A stretch of DNA of 49,746 nt. Source: Bacteroidota bacterium (GTDB taxonomy: Bacteria > Bacteroidota > Bacteroidia > Chitinophagales > Saprospiraceae). The notes beneath the pieces were generated by a model. It was not told the DNA's origin, ran no database searches, and saw only the letters and a list, made by a program, of their open reading frames with translations. Both the position numbers and the translations under genes were made by a program. Positions 8,531 to 17,446 of this stretch are shown one piece after another; the first letter of the stretch is position 1; each line of letters opens with the position of its first letter. The stretch spans positions 1 through 49,746 of the forward strand of contig PZPC01000038.1 in the NCBI GenBank assembly GCA_003045895.1. The letters are read 5' to 3'.

Positions 8531-8551
8531 CTGTCCTATTTCTTCCAAACT

Positions 8552-11500
8552 CTACCGCATCCCCGGCACCCCTACCGGCGCCGCCTGCTGCCATTCGAAG
8601 GCGGGCGCTTTGCGAACTTGCGGGTACACTTCGTCCAGGCTGTCGGCCTGGTAGAGGCGGCCATTTTTCATGACCATCTCCACGGTGTTGGAGTTGCGGA
8701 TATTTTCCAGGGGGTTCTTGCCCATAATCACCAGATCGGCGAGCTTGCCGGGCTCGATGCTGCCCAGATCCTGTTCCAGACCGAGGGCTTCGGCGCCGAG
8801 GATGGTGGCCATCCTGAGGGCATTGTGCTCGGAGAGTCCGCCCGACTGCACGCTCCACAATTCCCAGTGGTAGCCCAGGCCCTGTAGCTGTCCGTGGGAA
8901 CCTACACCCGCCAGGCCGCCAGCCTCGACGAGGTCTTTGACGAATACGGCGTGGTCTTCAAAGACGTGTTCTTCCTTCATGAACCAACCGGCGTTGCGGC
9001 GGCGCGATTTTTGGTCCAGCTCCGACTTCGGGGTATAGAAGTTGAGCTTCGGATCACCCTGCACATTCTCGGTAGCGTAGTAGTAGTTCTCGGCCCAGGG
9101 GCCGCCGTAGGCCACCAGCAACGTAGGCGTGTAGTTGGTTCTAGAGGCGGCCAGGAAGGTCTTGAAGTCTTCGTAGAGCGGATAGATCGGGAAGGCGTGT
9201 TCGTGCCCCGGATAGCCGTCCAGAATCTGGGTCACGTTCAGCTTGAAGTCCAGGCCGCCTTCGGTGGTCGGCATCAGGCCCTGCTCTTTGGCGGCCATGA
9301 TGAGCCACTGCCGGTGCTGGCGGTTGCCCGTCAGGTACATCTTGATGGTCTTGGTATGGTAGTATTCCGAGTACTGTTTGAGGACATCGCGCGCCTGTTC
9401 GAGGCTCTTGATGTTGTAGGCCCAGAAGCCCACGCCCGGGCCGGTAGAGTACACCCGGGGACCGTACATCATGCCGGCATCCACCATGTCGCCGTAGGTG
9501 AGCACATCGGTGGTCGCCGTCTGCGGGTCGCGGGTGGTGGTGACGCCGTAGGCGAGGTTGGCGGCGTAGATCCAGATCTGGTTTTTGTGAATGCCCCAGG
9601 CGGGCCACATGTGCGCGTGGGTGTCGACGAAGCCGGGCACGACGGTCTTGCCGCTGAGGTCCATGGTCTGGACGCCGCTACCTACCGTGATGCTACCCGC
9701 GGCACCTACTTCCTTGATCCGGTTGTGCTCGATGAGGATATCCCCCTGCTCAAACAGCTCGTCGCCCTTCATGGTGATCACGCGGGCATTGCGCAGCAGG
9801 ATGGTACCCTGGGGCAGGTCGCGCGGAACTTGTACCACGATCCGCAGCTCGGCGGCCTCGTAGGGTTTGTCTGCTTCCTTTTCCTTTTCCGCATCCTGCT
9901 CGTCTTCCTTTTTCTCGTCTTCCTTTTCTTCCTCCCCAGCCGCGGCTTTCAGCTTGGCGGCGGCCGCTTTGGCTGCTGCTTCGGCTTTTTTTCGGGTGGC
10001 AATCTCCTCGTCGCGGGCTTTGCCAGCCGCCAGATCGTAGGTGAAGAAGGCATTGCCGATGGACCAGTACACCAGCTTGGCGTCGCGGCTCCAACTGGGA
10101 AATTCTCCGCCGATCTTGGTCAGCTTGCGGGCCGGGAAGGCTGCTTTGTCGGCTTCGGCCACATTGATGGTGATGGTCTCGCCGCCCAGGTAGGGCACCG
10201 TGACGGTATAGATCTCGTTGTTGATTTTGGCCAGCGCCTGGTCGCCGCGGGGCGCCATGGTGATGAGGGCGGCGGTGGAGGGCTTTTTCTCGGGCTCCGA
10301 GATCGATTCCTGCATGCTGTGGTGATCAATGATGTCCTGGATGGAGCCGTAGGTGGTGATGCCGGTGATCTTCACCAGCGTTTTTTCGTCGGTGCCATCC
10401 CAGCGGATCGACACCAGGCCCTCTTCGCCGTAGAGGTAGATGCGGTCGGTGCCTTCGACAAAGTGGGGCGTGCCCCGGCTCTTGCTTTTCTCGATCAGCT
10501 GGCTGGCGCCGCCGGTGGCGGCTACCCAGCGAAGCTCATCCTGGGTACCGAAGCTGACGGGCCCGTCGCCGTCTTGGTAGGCCTGGCGCGATCCTTTCAT
10601 AAAGACGATGCGGTCGTTTTTCAGGCTCCAGGCGGGCTCCGAATACACACCGGCCTGTTCGGTGAGGCGAACCGGGGCGGTGCCACCCGCAGCATTCACC
10701 TTGTAGAGGTGGCCACCGTCCTGGTCGTTCCAGGTGACGAAGGCGATCTGCTTACCGTCGGGGCTCCAGGTGGGCATGGCTTCGGTGTAGGCAAAATTCG
10801 TGAGGCGGCGCGGCGTGCCGGCGGGCAGGTCCATGACGTAGAGGCGGTTCAGCGCGGTGAAGACCACCTGCTGGCCACTGGGCGACACCTGCGGGTCGCG
10901 AATCTGGGTGACCGTCAGCAGCGGATCGTCGCTGATGGGGTAGTTGAATTTGAGTTGGGGCCCTACGGCCAGCTCTTCGTCCACCTGGAAGGGAATCTGG
11001 ACGGCATCGCCACCCGCGATCGGCAGGCGGTAGATTTGGCCGCCGTAGGAGGCGATGAGGTATTTGCTGTCGGGCGTGAACGACATGGCGGGCAGCACGC
11101 CCAGTGGTGCGATCGACTCCTGCTCGTCGCGCTGCACGGGGTAGGCCAGCCACTTTTCTTCGCCGCTGGTTAGGTTGCGGGCCATCAGGCCGGTTTGGTC
11201 GTTCCAGCGGCTGCCGTAGACCAGCCACTGGCCGTCGGGCGAGAGGGTCGGGGTGAAGGCCGAGCCGTAGCGGTCGGTCTGGACGGCGGTCTTGCCGGTT
11301 TCCCGGTCGTAGGTAGCCAGCTGGTACTGCGGAAAGGTGGCGTTGTACTGCCAGGCGCCGGTGCGTTGGGAGAACCAGATGTAGCGGGGGTCGGCACCGA
11401 AGGCGGGCTCCACCGTCTTCAGGGTTTCCGGCAGCTTGATCAGTTGGGCGCCGCTGCCGCCGTCCCGGTGGAAGAGGTGAAGTTTGAGGTTGCGCATGCC

Positions 11501-11971
11501 TTTACTCACCACGATGTACTGCCCGTCGGGTGTCCATTCGGCCGACTGCATGTTTTCGTCATTGCCCTTGGTGACCTGGGTGCTGTCGCCCTTTTCCAGA
11601 TCCATGATCCAGGCGTTGTTGCCGCCGCTGCGATCGGAGAGAAAGAGCAGGGATTTGCCGTCGGGCGAAAACTTGGGTTGCGAATCGAAGGCGAGGCCCT
11701 CGGTGATGCGCCGGGCCTGGCCACCTTTGATGGGCAGGAGGTACAGGTCGCCGAGCAGATCAAAGGCGATCTGCTGGCCGTCGGGGCTGACGTCCAGCGA
11801 TAGCCAGGTGCCCTTGTCGGTGGTGATGCGGATGCTGCGGGTAGCTTCCAGCGGCAGTGGTTCTTTGCTGTCGGCCTTGACGGTGTCTTGCCGGACAGCG
11901 GTGGTGTCGGTCTGGGCGTAGCCGCTCAGGCTCAGCGCCAGGACCAATAGCGTATAACAATATTTTATCAT
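8552..11971 (-). CDS. Exported amidohydrolase fused to a TolB/PD40-type beta-propeller
   Basis: I chose the ATG at 11971 (1139 residues) because it opens directly with a signal peptide (MIKYCYTLLVLALSLSGYAQ); the longer reading frame adds 19 unlikely residues. Residues ~40-640 hold repeated SPDGxxIAF-type blades of a TolB/tricorn-like propeller. A charged Ala/Lys/Glu-rich linker (~660-705) leads to an amidohydrolase barrel (~715 to the end) with the metal motif VDTHAHMW (His785 and His787) and a closing GSIEPGKLADLVIMG. Such fusions are secreted or periplasmic hydrolases in Bacteroidota, presumed to act on peptide-like substrates. The gene is monocistronic with its own terminator. Confidence 0.9.
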   Translation of the reverse strand: MIKYCYTLLVLALSLSGYAQTDTTAVRQDTVKADSKEPLPLEATRSIRITTDKGTWLSLDVSPDGQQIAFDLLGDLYLLPIKGGQARRITEGLAFDSQPKFSPDGKSLLFLSDRSGGNNAWIMDLEKGDSTQVTKGNDENMQSAEWTPDGQYIVVSKGMRNLKLHLFHRDGGSGAQLIKLPETLKTVEPAFGADPRYIWFSQRTGAWQYNATFPQYQLATYDRETGKTAVQTDRYGSAFTPTLSPDGQWLVYGSRWNDQTGLMARNLTSGEEKWLAYPVQRDEQESIAPLGVLPAMSFTPDSKYLIASYGGQIYRLPIAGGDAVQIPFQVDEELAVGPQLKFNYPISDDPLLTVTQIRDPQVSPSGQQVVFTALNRLYVMDLPAGTPRRLTNFAYTEAMPTWSPDGKQIAFVTWNDQDGGHLYKVNAAGGTAPVRLTEQAGVYSEPAWSLKNDRIVFMKGSRQAYQDGDGPVSFGTQDELRWVAATGGASQLIEKSKSRGTPHFVEGTDRIYLYGEEGLVSIRWDGTDEKTLVKITGITTYGSIQDIIDHHSMQESISEPEKKPSTAALITMAPRGDQALAKINNEIYTVTVPYLGGETITINVAEADKAAFPARKLTKIGGEFPSWSRDAKLVYWSIGNAFFTYDLAAGKARDEEIATRKKAEAAAKAAAAKLKAAAGEEEKEDEKKEDEQDAEKEKEADKPYEAAELRIVVQVPRDLPQGTILLRNARVITMKGDELFEQGDILIEHNRIKEVGAAGSITVGSGVQTMDLSGKTVVPGFVDTHAHMWPAWGIHKNQIWIYAANLAYGVTTTRDPQTATTDVLTYGDMVDAGMMYGPRVYSTGPGVGFWAYNIKSLEQARDVLKQYSEYYHTKTIKMYLTGNRQHRQWLIMAAKEQGLMPTTEGGLDFKLNVTQILDGYPGHEHAFPIYPLYEDFKTFLAASRTNYTPTLLVAYGGPWAENYYYATENVQGDPKLNFYTPKSELDQKSRRRNAGWFMKEEHVFEDHAVFVKDLVEAGGLAGVGSHGQLQGLGYHWELWSVQSGGLSEHNALRMATILGAEALGLEQDLGSIEPGKLADLVIMGKNPLENIRNSNTVEMVMKNGRLYQADSLDEVYPQVRKAPAFEWQQAAPVGVPGMR

Positions 11972-12123
11972 GGTGACTGGTGTAGCAGCAAATTGGTGAA
12001 TCCATTTTGCGCAGCTAAAATAGAACAATCCCGTTAGGAATAGCAGACTTTGCAGGGGGTTGGAGGTATGGTGCAGTGAATAGGAGGGCAGCAGAAATTG
12101 ACTATCCTTGCGCTGTTTAGGTA

Positions 12124-12139
12124 ACTTAACAGACCACTA
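12124..12139. repeat. Solo copy of the MITE-like terminal repeat
   Basis: CTTAACAGACCACTAG differs at one base from the right end of the element at 6975-7143, and the adjoining GTTTAGGTAA is loosely similar to that element's interior. No partner end was found nearby. It overlaps the last bases of the aat gene on the other strand. Confidence 0.45.
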
Positions 12140-12829
12140 GTGTATCCCTGCGCCCCACGAGCGCGGCTCTACCGGCCGTGCCCGGTTGTCGGCCAGGATC
12201 GCCAGGAAATCCGCTCTGCTGATTGCGCTGGCACCCAGGCTGGCAAGGTGGGCCGTTTTCTGCTGGCAGTCGATGAGTTCGTAGCCCTGTTCAGTCAGTT
12301 CGCGCACCAGCGTTATGAACCCGAATTTGGAGGCGTTGGCGGTGCGGGCAAACATGGACTCGCCGAAGAACACTTTACCCAGCGCAATGCCGTACAAGCC
12401 GCCCACCAATTCGGCTCCCTCCCATACTTCCACCGAATGGGCGTAGCCTTGCTTGTGCAGTTCACAGTAAGCAGAATTGATATCATCCGTGATCCAGGTG
12501 CCCCGCTGCCCCCGGCGTGGCAGGGTACTGCAGGCCGCAATGACCTGGGCGAAAGCCTGGTCGTAGGTGACCCGAAATTTCGCCTGGTTGAAATAAGGGC
12601 GCATACTTTTGCTCACTTTCAACTGCGGGGGAAATAAAACAAAGCGGGGATCGGGGTGCCACCAAAGAATGGGATCCTCTTCAGAGAACCAGGGAAAGAT
12701 GCCCCAGCTGTAGGCCAGCAACAAGCGCTTCGGGCTCAGATCGCCCCCCACCGCCAGCAGGCCATCGGGATTGGCCTGATCCGGATGCGGGAAAATATAT
12801 TCGTCTTCTTGGAGCCAAAATACTGGCAT
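12137..12829 (-). CDS. aat: Leucyl/phenylalanyl-tRNA--protein transferase
   Basis: This 230-residue cytoplasmic enzyme adds Leu or Phe from aminoacyl-tRNA to proteins with N-terminal Arg or Lys, making them bacterial N-degrons. Recognisable family blocks are FPHPDQANPDGLLAVGGDLSP..LLLAYSWGIFPWF, PILWWHPDPRFVLFP, GTWITDDINSAYCELHKQGYAHSVEVW, LVGGLYGIALGKVFFGESMF and ELIDCQ. The length is normal for the family. It starts 20 bp after the clpS stop on the same strand, so the N-degron writer and the ClpS reader are one operon. Confidence 0.96.
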   Translation of the reverse strand: MPVFWLQEDEYIFPHPDQANPDGLLAVGGDLSPKRLLLAYSWGIFPWFSEEDPILWWHPDPRFVLFPPQLKVSKSMRPYFNQAKFRVTYDQAFAQVIAACSTLPRRGQRGTWITDDINSAYCELHKQGYAHSVEVWEGAELVGGLYGIALGKVFFGESMFARTANASKFGFITLVRELTEQGYELIDCQQKTAHLASLGASAISRADFLAILADNRARPVEPRSWGAGIH

Positions 12830-12849
12830 GGTGGTAGCTGAACGGAGAA

Positions 12850-13155
12850 CTATTTGGTTTCCTCAATGACCGCCGAAAGGCCGCGCTCGGTGAGCGCATC
12901 TTTGTGGGGCATGAGTTTTTTCTTGGGGCCATTCTTGACACTGGCCTTACCCTTGGTATGGATGATGAGTGCCAACTGTTCCGACTGGTCCTGCGTATGC
13001 CCCAGCACTTCGATGAAACACTGGATGACCCAATCGAAGGAATTGTGATCGTCGTTGTACACGATCAACTGTGCTGGTTCACCAGTATCCGTATCGTCGA
13101 CTTCCTCGACGACCAGTACCTCTTCTTCTACCTCTACCTGACTAGCAAACAACAT
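12850..13155 (-). CDS. clpS: ATP-dependent Clp protease adaptor ClpS
   Basis: This 101-residue protein has an acidic, disordered N-terminal ~35 residues followed by the ClpS core. The core shows LIVYNDDHNSFDWVI (the residues that line the N-degron pocket) and a basic/His segment ending in GLSAVIEE. ClpS delivers proteins with bulky hydrophobic N-termini to ClpAP or, in Bacteroidota, to ClpC-type unfoldases. Gene order clpS then aat, separated by 20 bp, supports joint function. The acidic tail is typical of the flexible extension that engages the unfoldase. Confidence 0.94.
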   Translation of the reverse strand: MLFASQVEVEEEVLVVEEVDDTDTGEPAQLIVYNDDHNSFDWVIQCFIEVLGHTQDQSEQLALIIHTKGKASVKNGPKKKLMPHKDALTERGLSAVIEETK

Positions 13156-13172
13156 AGTATAATTTTTAATGC

Positions 13173-13209
13173 TGCTGTTCCGGCTCCTTCTATTGGCGCC
13201 GGAACAGCA
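13173..13209. terminator. Hairpin between the peroxiredoxin and clpS genes
   Basis: TGCTGTTCCGGC (13173-13184) and GCCGGAACAGCA (13198-13209) form a perfect 12-bp stem with a 13-nt loop. It follows the peroxiredoxin stop (13224) on the minus strand and precedes clpS. The trailing sequence is A/T-rich rather than a clean T-tract, so it may attenuate rather than fully terminate. Confidence 0.6.
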
Positions 13210-13223
13210 ACCCGTGCAAGCAA

Positions 13224-13688
13224 TTACAGGCTGGCCAACGTTTCGCGAACAGCCGTGAAGTTGGGCAAATCACCTGCTGATTCCAACACCTCCGCATAGC
13301 GGACAGTTCCCTCTTTGTCGATCACGAAAGCGGACCGCTTGGACACCCCGCGAAGGCCCAGCACAAACTCCTCGTACAAGGTGCCGTAATTGCGGGATAC
13401 TTCCTTATTGAAATCCGACAACAGCGGAAAATTCAGCGACTGATCGGCTTTGAATTTGGTGAGCGTAAACGGAGAATCGACGGAGATCGCCAGAATTTGG
13501 GCATCGAGCCCGGCGTAGTCGGCCATGTTATCGCGCATACTGCACAGTTCGGCCGTGCAAACACCCGTAAACGCCATCGGAAAAAAAAGCAGTACGACGT
13601 TCTTACCCGAAGAATCGCTGAGGGCTACGGGCTTCAAATCATCCGCTACTAACTGAAAAGCCGGGGCTTTATCGCCATATTTAATCAT
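13224..13688 (-). CDS. Peroxiredoxin (AhpC/TSA family)
   Basis: This 154-residue thiol peroxidase of the thioredoxin fold reduces hydrogen peroxide and organic hydroperoxides. The peroxidatic cysteine is C44 in PMAFTGVCTAELCSM, with a Thr three residues before it as the family requires. C49 lies five residues further and could be the resolving cysteine, an AhpE/atypical-like arrangement. There is no signal peptide, so it should be cytoplasmic. It is transcribed toward clpS and separated from it by a hairpin. Confidence 0.92.
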   Translation of the reverse strand: MIKYGDKAPAFQLVADDLKPVALSDSSGKNVVLLFFPMAFTGVCTAELCSMRDNMADYAGLDAQILAISVDSPFTLTKFKADQSLNFPLLSDFNKEVSRNYGTLYEEFVLGLRGVSKRSAFVIDKEGTVRYAEVLESAGDLPNFTAVRETLASL

Positions 13689-13906
13689 TGTTGGTTGGTT
13701 TTGTTGTGTCGTGACTATTCACTTTTTATTAATCGCAAAAAGTAAACGATAGTTGTCGGATTTTCACTTTTTCTGGAATTTTGGAAACAAAATTGCCCCA
13801 TCTATTCCAGAATCTGCTTTTTAACCTTTGCTTTGCGGAAGATTTCCTTTCCGTGCACAAAGATAAGGAACGTTTACTTAACCAACTGCTGTTCACACCT
13901 CGATTC

Positions 13907-14809
13907 ATGCTCACTTCAGAACAACGTTCCTACCTGGAACTCCACGTGGCCGTTTTGCTCTTCGGCTTCACGGCCATTCTCGGCGATCTCATCCAACTCA
14001 CGGCGCTGGTGCTGGTGTGGTGGCGGGTATTGCTCACCAGTGGCAGCCTGTTCCCTTTTGTGCGGCCGTTGGCTTTGCTGAAGGATTTCGGCCGACCGCT
14101 CTTTTTCAAGTTTGCGGGCATTGGCGTTCTGGTGGCGCTGCACTGGCTGGCCTTCTACGGCGCCATCAAGCTGTCCAACGCCTCTATCTGCCTGATCTGT
14201 ATGGCAACTACCTCGTTCTTTACGGCCTTTCTGGAACCGGTCATTGTGGGCCGCGAGTTTCGCTGGTACGAGATGGTGCTCGGCCTGCTCATTATTCCGG
14301 GCATGGCGCTCGTGGTGAGCAGTATTGAGGTAGGGATGCTCCTGGGTGTAGCTGCAGGTCTGGTTTCTGCTTTTCTGGCGGCGCTTTTTGCTACCCTCAA
14401 TAAAAAATACCTGTCCAACTTCAACCCCGTGCGGGTCACCTTTCTGGAACTCGGCTCGGCCTGGGTATTTCTCAGTGTGGTCTTATTGGCGATGTTGGGC
14501 AGTGGTCGCGAATTTGGGCAATGGTGGCCTACCCGCAGCCTCGACTGGGTCTACCTCGTCACGCTGGCACTGCTCTGTACCACGCTGGCCTACACCCTGG
14601 GCTTGCGCGCCCTGCGCCACCTCTCGGCCTTCGCGGCCAACCTGACGGTCAATCTGGAACCCGTTTACGGGATTATCCTGGCCTGGTTGTTGCTCAATGA
14701 GCAGGAGGAACTGAGCCCCGGATTCTACTGGGGGGTGGCGATTATTCTGCTGGCAGTATTCAGTTATCCGGTTTTGCGGCGGCGAATGGCGCGGTATGAG
14801 CTGCGGTAA
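13907..14809 (+). CDS. EamA/DMT family membrane transporter
   Basis: From the ATG at 13907 the protein has 300 residues and ten predicted membrane segments in two EamA repeats (first around VAVLLFGFTAILG, second around GVAAGLVSAFLAALFATLNKK). The longer frame upstream adds a non-hydrophobic 42-residue N-terminus unlike the family, so I prefer the internal start. Hallmarks are HWLAFYGAIKLSNAS in repeat one and LTVNLEPVYGIILAWLLLNE near the end. DMT proteins export metabolites or amino acids; the substrate is unknown. It is divergent from the peroxiredoxin gene. Confidence 0.88.
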   Translation: MLTSEQRSYLELHVAVLLFGFTAILGDLIQLTALVLVWWRVLLTSGSLFPFVRPLALLKDFGRPLFFKFAGIGVLVALHWLAFYGAIKLSNASICLICMATTSFFTAFLEPVIVGREFRWYEMVLGLLIIPGMALVVSSIEVGMLLGVAAGLVSAFLAALFATLNKKYLSNFNPVRVTFLELGSAWVFLSVVLLAMLGSGREFGQWWPTRSLDWVYLVTLALLCTTLAYTLGLRALRHLSAFAANLTVNLEPVYGIILAWLLLNEQEELSPGFYWGVAIILLAVFSYPVLRRRMARYELR

Positions 14810-14816
14810 ATTGCAC

Positions 14817-15983
14817 TTAAGCTTCCGACCCCAAATAAGCCCTGGTGTCTTCCGGGCTGATTCCGTAATCGAGCAACGCCTGGGCCAGGTGCTGACGCGT
14901 CTCCGGCACGCCTTTCAAATGGTGGGCTTCCGCAATGGCGTGGTGCAACAGGGCAACCCGTTCGGCCGACCAGGCCGCGCGGAAAGCTTCGATAAAGGCC
15001 AGTGGCAGATGGAGCAATTCCTGAATCAACGCCGGAGCCATCCCCTTTTCGTGCATCCTGGTGAGGAGGCTAATGTGTTCTTCTAACGTGGTGATGAGTT
15101 GGCCTTGTTCAATGCCTTGTTCAATGCCTTGTTCAATGCCTTGTTCAATGCCTTGTTCAATGCCTTGTTCAATGCCTTGAGCCAGCCCTTTCTCCATGCC
15201 TTCTTGTAAAAGACTGTCGTATAAACTATTGGCTATGGTCTGTGTCATGATAGGCAGTTTTTTAGTGTATTGAATAAATTCTTCCTTTTTGAATTTAAAT
15301 GCCTGAAATATATAAGTAACCAACTGACGCAAAAAGGTTAATTTTTGGTCGGGATCTAAAACCTCCTTTACAAAGATAAAGATTTCTTCCGACAGTTGCT
15401 CCGGTGAAGTGACCTCCTTGCCAAGCTTAAAAAGCAAGAAAGTACTCTTCAGAAAATAACCTTTTTCCTGTTCGATAATCAGTTGATTGGAGACCTTATT
15501 CAAATCAACAAGTTCATATTCAAATCCTGGAAGATAAGTCAGCAGTTGCTCATCGGGTAGCTGAAAATAGTCCGAAAACGAGCGCTGCCGCCACTTTTTC
15601 CGGCCGTGGTAAACCACGATCGGGATGACCAATTGGAGCTTTTTGCCTTTCTGGTGCTGATGTTGGTAGCTTTCTGTCAAGTAACGCAACAGTTGGAGGT
15701 AAATATTCTTCGGCTGATAGCTCTTGTGTTCCAGCAATAAGGCAATTTGAATGACTTCCCTATTGGTAGCATCTGTAGCCTGCCATTGGCAAGTGTAAAC
15801 CATATCCGAAAAGTACTGACGCAGGGTTTCACTCACGTAGGAGGTAGATGCTTGCTTGAGGGTAGGATAGTCCAGGCTGTTTGCCAGCCAGGTAGGTAAG
15901 TACGAACGAATAAATGATTCTACCTCTGAGACAATGGAAAACGTGGCCTTGAACAGGTCGTCGTGGGGTGTGGTTTTAGGCAT
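14817..15983 (-). CDS. Rpn family (recombination-promoting nuclease / PD-(D/E)XK transposase-like) protein
   Basis: This 388-residue protein starts with PHDDLFKATFS, the typical opening of Rpn/PD-(D/E)XK 'putative transposase' proteins, and contains the nuclease motif IALLLEHKSY (E-x-K) and IPIVVYHG. Rpn proteins are DNA endonucleases linked to recombination and phage defence. Residues ~274-297 are six tandem IEQG units encoded by a 12-bp tandem repeat; such repeats are common in this family and can vary in number by slippage. The C-terminal ~90 residues are helical. By eye it is AT-richer than murI and the EamA gene, so it is likely mobile. Confidence 0.87.
   Translation of the reverse strand: MPKTTPHDDLFKATFSIVSEVESFIRSYLPTWLANSLDYPTLKQASTSYVSETLRQYFSDMVYTCQWQATDATNREVIQIALLLEHKSYQPKNIYLQLLRYLTESYQHQHQKGKKLQLVIPIVVYHGRKKWRQRSFSDYFQLPDEQLLTYLPGFEYELVDLNKVSNQLIIEQEKGYFLKSTFLLFKLGKEVTSPEQLSEEIFIFVKEVLDPDQKLTFLRQLVTYIFQAFKFKKEEFIQYTKKLPIMTQTIANSLYDSLLQEGMEKGLAQGIEQGIEQGIEQGIEQGIEQGIEQGQLITTLEEHISLLTRMHEKGMAPALIQELLHLPLAFIEAFRAAWSAERVALLHHAIAEAHHLKGVPETRQHLAQALLDYGISPEDTRAYLGSEA
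15103..15178. repeat. 12-bp tandem repeat, six units, within the Rpn-type gene
   Basis: The unit CCTTGTTCAATG is repeated six times exactly (15103-15174) and starts a seventh. It encodes IEQG on the minus strand. Because the unit is a multiple of three, copy-number change keeps the frame and alters only the length of the linker. Confidence 0.9.
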
Positions 15984-16049
15984 TCGGCGCGTATTAGAGG
16001 CGCCAATTTACCAAAAAGTTTTAATTTTTAATAAAAAAAACAAAAAAAA

Positions 16050-16841
16050 TCACCCAGTAATAGCATCTATAAAAAAAGGAATAGGTGTCAAGAGGGCCAG
16101 GTCGGTAGTCGCGCCCGAAGCAAAAAAGCGATAATCCGGCACGTGATCTGGATGGGCGGCCAGGTGGAGGGCCTCCAGCCGGCGTTTCACCTGGCGGGCG
16201 ACGGCCGGCGACGGGTCAATGATTTCCACTTCGCTGCCGACCATGCGCCGGAGCAAGGGCTGAATGAACGGATAATGGGTACACCCGAGCACGAGGGTGT
16301 CCACGCCCTCGGCAAGCATGGGATCAACAATTTCGTGCAACAAGGCCTCCGTTTCGGGGTCATCCATCTTGCCCGCCTCAATGAGTGGCACGAGGCCCAG
16401 ACAGGGGTTCGCCCACACGTGCACCCCCACCGTGTAGCGGTCCATGAGTTGGGCGAAGCGCTCGCTGGTAATGGTGACCTGGGTGGCCAGCACCCCTACC
16501 TTGTTGTTGCGGGTGGCAGCGGCGGCGGGTTTCACGGCGGGCTCCATGCCCACGATGGGAATGTCTGGCCACTGCTGGCGCAAGTCTTCGAGCGCGACCG
16601 CGGTGACGGTATTGCAGGCCACCACCAGTAGCTTGCATCCCTGGCCGATGAGGAAGGCCGCAATCTCATGGGCAAACCGCCGGATCTCGGCCTTGGGCCG
16701 GGGCCCGTAGGGTACCCTGCCCGTATCGGCAAAATAAACGATGCTTTCGTGGGGCAATAGGCTAAAAATAGCATTGGCGACCGAGAGGCCGCCAATGCCA
16801 GAGTCGAAAACTCCAATCGGATGGTTGTTTCCAGCTTGCAT
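16050..16841 (-). CDS. murI: Glutamate racemase
   Basis: This 263-residue cytoplasmic enzyme interconverts L- and D-glutamate for peptidoglycan. The two catalytic cysteines are seen in VVACNT and LGCTHYP, and substrate-binding motifs are present: FDSGIGGLSV near the N-terminus and ADTGRVPYG. The length is normal. It follows the 168-residue OmpH gene with no gap, and the order ompH-ompH-murI is the usual Bacteroidota arrangement at the end of the bamA locus. No bamA is present here. Confidence 0.97.
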   Translation of the reverse strand: MQAGNNHPIGVFDSGIGGLSVANAIFSLLPHESIVYFADTGRVPYGPRPKAEIRRFAHEIAAFLIGQGCKLLVVACNTVTAVALEDLRQQWPDIPIVGMEPAVKPAAAATRNNKVGVLATQVTITSERFAQLMDRYTVGVHVWANPCLGLVPLIEAGKMDDPETEALLHEIVDPMLAEGVDTLVLGCTHYPFIQPLLRRMVGSEVEIIDPSPAVARQVKRRLEALHLAAHPDHVPDYRFFASGATTDLALLTPIPFFIDAITG

Positions 16842-17348
16842 TTAGATGCCCAACTTGGCTTTCACCTCCGCATTTACGTTTTGGCTTTCGTCGCCGTAGA
16901 GCAACACCTGCTGATCGAAGATGAAGGTAAACCCTTTTTCTTTGGCAACGGCTTTGATGGCTTCGTTGAGTTGGGTGTAAATGGGTTCCAGTAATTCCGA
17001 ACGTTTTTCCTGGATTTGCTGTACCATCCCCTGCTCTTCGCCAGCCAGCGCCTGTTCACGGGCCTTCAGCTTTTCTACCTCGGCCTGCTGCTGTACGGGA
17101 GACAATTCGCCACGTTCAATTTTTTGCTGCAGCGTACCGTAGTCCTTCTGCAACTGTTCGATGCTGGCCTGTAGTTTTTTCTGCAATTGTGCCTGCAAGG
17201 CTTCCAGGTTGGCATCAGCCTGCTTGACGGCTGGTAATTCTCCGAGAATCTCCTGCGCGTTAACGTAACCGAATTGCTGGGCTTGCGCCGAACTGGCAAA
17301 GGCAACCAATGCCAGTGTCAGCAATCCCCATTTCAGTATGTTCTTCAT
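16842..17348 (-). CDS. OmpH/Skp family periplasmic chaperone
   Basis: This 168-residue protein has a signal peptide (residues 1-23, ending AQAQ) and then FGYVNAQEILGELPAVKQADANLEALQ, a long coiled coil of about 90 residues, and a C-terminal FTFIFDQQVLLY strand. This is the jellyfish-like Skp/OmpH plan. Skp-type proteins hold unfolded outer-membrane proteins in the periplasm on the way to the BAM complex. It ends exactly where murI begins and follows a second OmpH gene after about 100 bp, so the three are probably cotranscribed. Confidence 0.92.
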   Translation of the reverse strand: MKNILKWGLLTLALVAFASSAQAQQFGYVNAQEILGELPAVKQADANLEALQAQLQKKLQASIEQLQKDYGTLQQKIERGELSPVQQQAEVEKLKAREQALAGEEQGMVQQIQEKRSELLEPIYTQLNEAIKAVAKEKGFTFIFDQQVLLYGDESQNVNAEVKAKLGI

Positions 17349-17446
17349 GTTGTTTTGACAAATTTTGTGTAAAAATCTCGAATGTATCGTCAGCCTGAGC
17401 TAACCGCTGGCAAAATTAGAAGTTTTTTTCCAACTGCCCGCTATTT

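Noticed and set aside
8894-11173. 759-codon plus-strand open frame
   Set aside because: Antisense shadow of the amidohydrolase gene, rich in Gly/Val/Asp with no recognisable fold.
15103-15178. Regular repeats resembling a CRISPR array
   Set aside because: Units are 12 bp with no spacers and encode IEQG inside a coding frame.
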